NCBI GenBank assembly: GCA_019930625.1
Contig: CP082844.1
Coordinates: forward strand, 3,472,001-3,536,000
Length of the DNA stretch: 64,000 nucleotides
Direction of reading: 5' to 3'
Source: Nocardia asteroides
Lineage (GTDB): Bacteria; Actinomycetota; Actinomycetes; Mycobacteriales; Mycobacteriaceae
Made by a program: the position numbers and the translations under genes. The notes below the pieces were generated by a model, which ran no database searches, was not told the origin of the DNA, and was given only the letters and a program-made list of their open reading frames with translations. This document shows positions 63,011 through 64,000 of this stretch, piece after piece (positions within the stretch are counted from its first letter, which is position 1; each line of letters starts with the position of its first letter).

Positions 63011-63560
63011 TCAATCCTTCGCTCCGGTCCGTGTCGCACCTGCCGACGCGGCGACCACACACGCGACGCCCGCCCACTGCCCGAGAGTCATGACCTGACC
63101 GAGGACGGCCAGGCCCGCGATCGCCGCCACTGCGGGCTCGAGGCTCATCAGCACGCCGAAGACGCGAGGCGGCATCCGCCGCCGCGCTTCCAGCTCGACC
63201 GAATACGGCAGCACCGACGACAGTATCGCCACCGCGAATCCGGCGGCCAGCACGCCGGGCCGCAACAGCGCGGCGCCCGCGTCGATGACGCCGACCGGCA
63301 GCATCACCAGCCCGCCGAATGCCATGGCGAGCGCCAGCCCGCCGCCGCCGCTGGTCTGCTCGCCGAGGGCGGCGCTCAGCAAGATGTAACCCGCCCAGCA
63401 GGCCGCCGCGGCCAGCGCGAACATCACCCCGACCCAGTCCACGTCTCCGTCCGCCCTGGTCAGCAGCAGCACTCCGGCCCCGGCAAGCACCGCCCACAGC
63501 GGATCGCTCCAGCGCCGCGAGCCCGCCAGTGCGACCGTGAGCGGGTGATGAAGCTCGCGG
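63011..63560 (-). pseudogene. DMT/EamA-family exporter, 5' truncated
   Basis: The minus strand encodes the last 180 or so residues of an RhtA-like exporter: PLTVALAGSRRWSDPLWAVL, VMFALAAAACWAGYILLSAA, VLPYSVELEARRRMP, GVLMSLEPAVAAIAGL and a C-terminal helix. In intact relatives about 100 residues with five helices precede PLTVALAGSRR. Here upstream codons are Arg/Pro-rich and unrelated from about 63560, so the 5' part has been replaced. It is probably non-functional. Confidence 0.75.
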
Positions 63561-63762
63561 CCGGGTGGCGGGGCTGCTGGAGCAGTTCGCGCGCAATCCC
63601 GTGCACGGATGTGACGCTGGGGTGGTACCCCAAATTCACACCCCTGACGGGAAGGCTGTGGCGCGGCAGAAGGTGACGTGCTTCCCACTGGCAGGTGGCA
63701 CCGAGATCGAGGGTGCGGGCGACAGTGGGATCCTTGGCCAGGGATCGCCGAAGGGAGTGGTT

Positions 63763-64000
63763 TTGAGGAGCAATCCACTCGCCGATTTCGCGCGGAGTAT
63801 CCGGGATACTGTTCGCCGTTGCACCGACTCGATCGGTGTGGGATCCTCCGCTTTCATTCACTCGTCCGGCCGGGAACTGCACGGTTCAGCCACACAGTAC
63901 GGCCAAGTCGACCAAGACATTCACAGCAGGCTCAAGGAGATGGGCGTGGATGTCGAGGCGATCAAAGGGCGGGCGAGAAACGCGCCGCCTGTCTCTCGGC
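63763..64000 (+). CDS. Start of a helical, possibly WXG100-like protein, partial
   Basis: From TTG 63763, 5 bases after AAGGGAG, a good frame runs off the right edge: NPLADFARSIRDTVRRCTDS, SAFIHSSGRELHGSATQYGQ, DIHSRLKEMGVDVEAI. Long amphipathic helices with spaced Ser/Gln recall the N-terminal domains of ESX-linked or polymorphic-toxin proteins. No WxG triplet is present, so the assignment is weak. The frame is open upstream too. Confidence 0.5.
   Translation, partial: MRSNPLADFARSIRDTVRRCTDSIGVGSSAFIHSSGRELHGSATQYGQVDQDIHSRLKEMGVDVEAIKGRARNAPPVSR

Overview
The window is high-GC actinobacterial DNA, most likely from Nocardia or a close relative. The evidence is a tmRNA with the mycolate-actinomycete type tag ADSHQREYALAA, an ftsE/ftsX/prfB block of mycobacterial type, paired fadD and fadE paralogues, a PatA-type mannoside acyltransferase homologue, a HisN-type phosphatase and many MmyB-type HTH regulators. 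Identifications rest on reading translated sequence and family motifs; no database search was run.

Layout. 1-7.4 kb is an accessory region. It holds an HTH/TPR regulator running off the left edge, a divergent pair of small unknown genes, and a second decayed copy of the same module at 4.7-6.6 kb (internal deletion in the regulator, one-base deletion in the small gene). Between them lie an unknown secreted-or-toxin-like Cys/His protein and scraps of an ISL3-type transposase. 7.5-17.2 kb is chromosomal: a secreted Nocardia-type protein, a PepSY membrane protein, two acyl-CoA synthetases sharing a palindromic operator, an AhpD-like protein, an ArsR regulator and a PatA-like acyltransferase. 17.6-23.2 kb is a second accessory block: a two-gene operon of an unrecognised 650-residue Cys-rich protein plus a cytochrome P450, and a tyrosine-recombinase pseudogene cut in two by an IS110-family element. 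23.2-25.9 kb is an acyl-CoA dehydrogenase pair under two tandem palindromes, followed by a Uma2 protein.

27-41.8 kb is mostly core: ftsX, ftsE, a small protein, an MscS channel and prfB (minus strand); an HTH regulator divergent from an FMN reductase, then hisN, an alpha/beta hydrolase, a secreted beta-propeller protein, recQ, a Tat-exported acid phosphatase, and smpB. Remnants of an integrase, an IS5-like transposase and a DNA cytosine methyltransferase sit in its gaps. Two tandem branched-chain-type substrate-binding lipoproteins precede ssrA.

45.4-55.4 kb is an integrated element flanked by a 27-bp direct repeat of the tmRNA 3' end. It carries integrase, HTH repressor, excisionase-like protein, small unknown genes, a RecA-like ATPase with iteron-like DNA, a scaffold-like protein, an HK97-type major capsid protein and a Gp37-like minor tail protein, but no recognisable terminase, portal or tail tube. 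It looks like a capsid-encoding phage satellite or a very reduced prophage. Just outside its right end lies a second partly decayed copy of its right-end genes, and a third tmRNA-end-like sequence, suggesting repeated integration at ssrA. The remainder (56.2-64 kb) has another HTH/TPR regulator, a kinase-fold protein lacking catalytic residues, an MFS transporter, a hydrolase, an SDR divergent from an MmyB-type regulator, a truncated exporter gene and the start of a helical (WXG100-like) gene.
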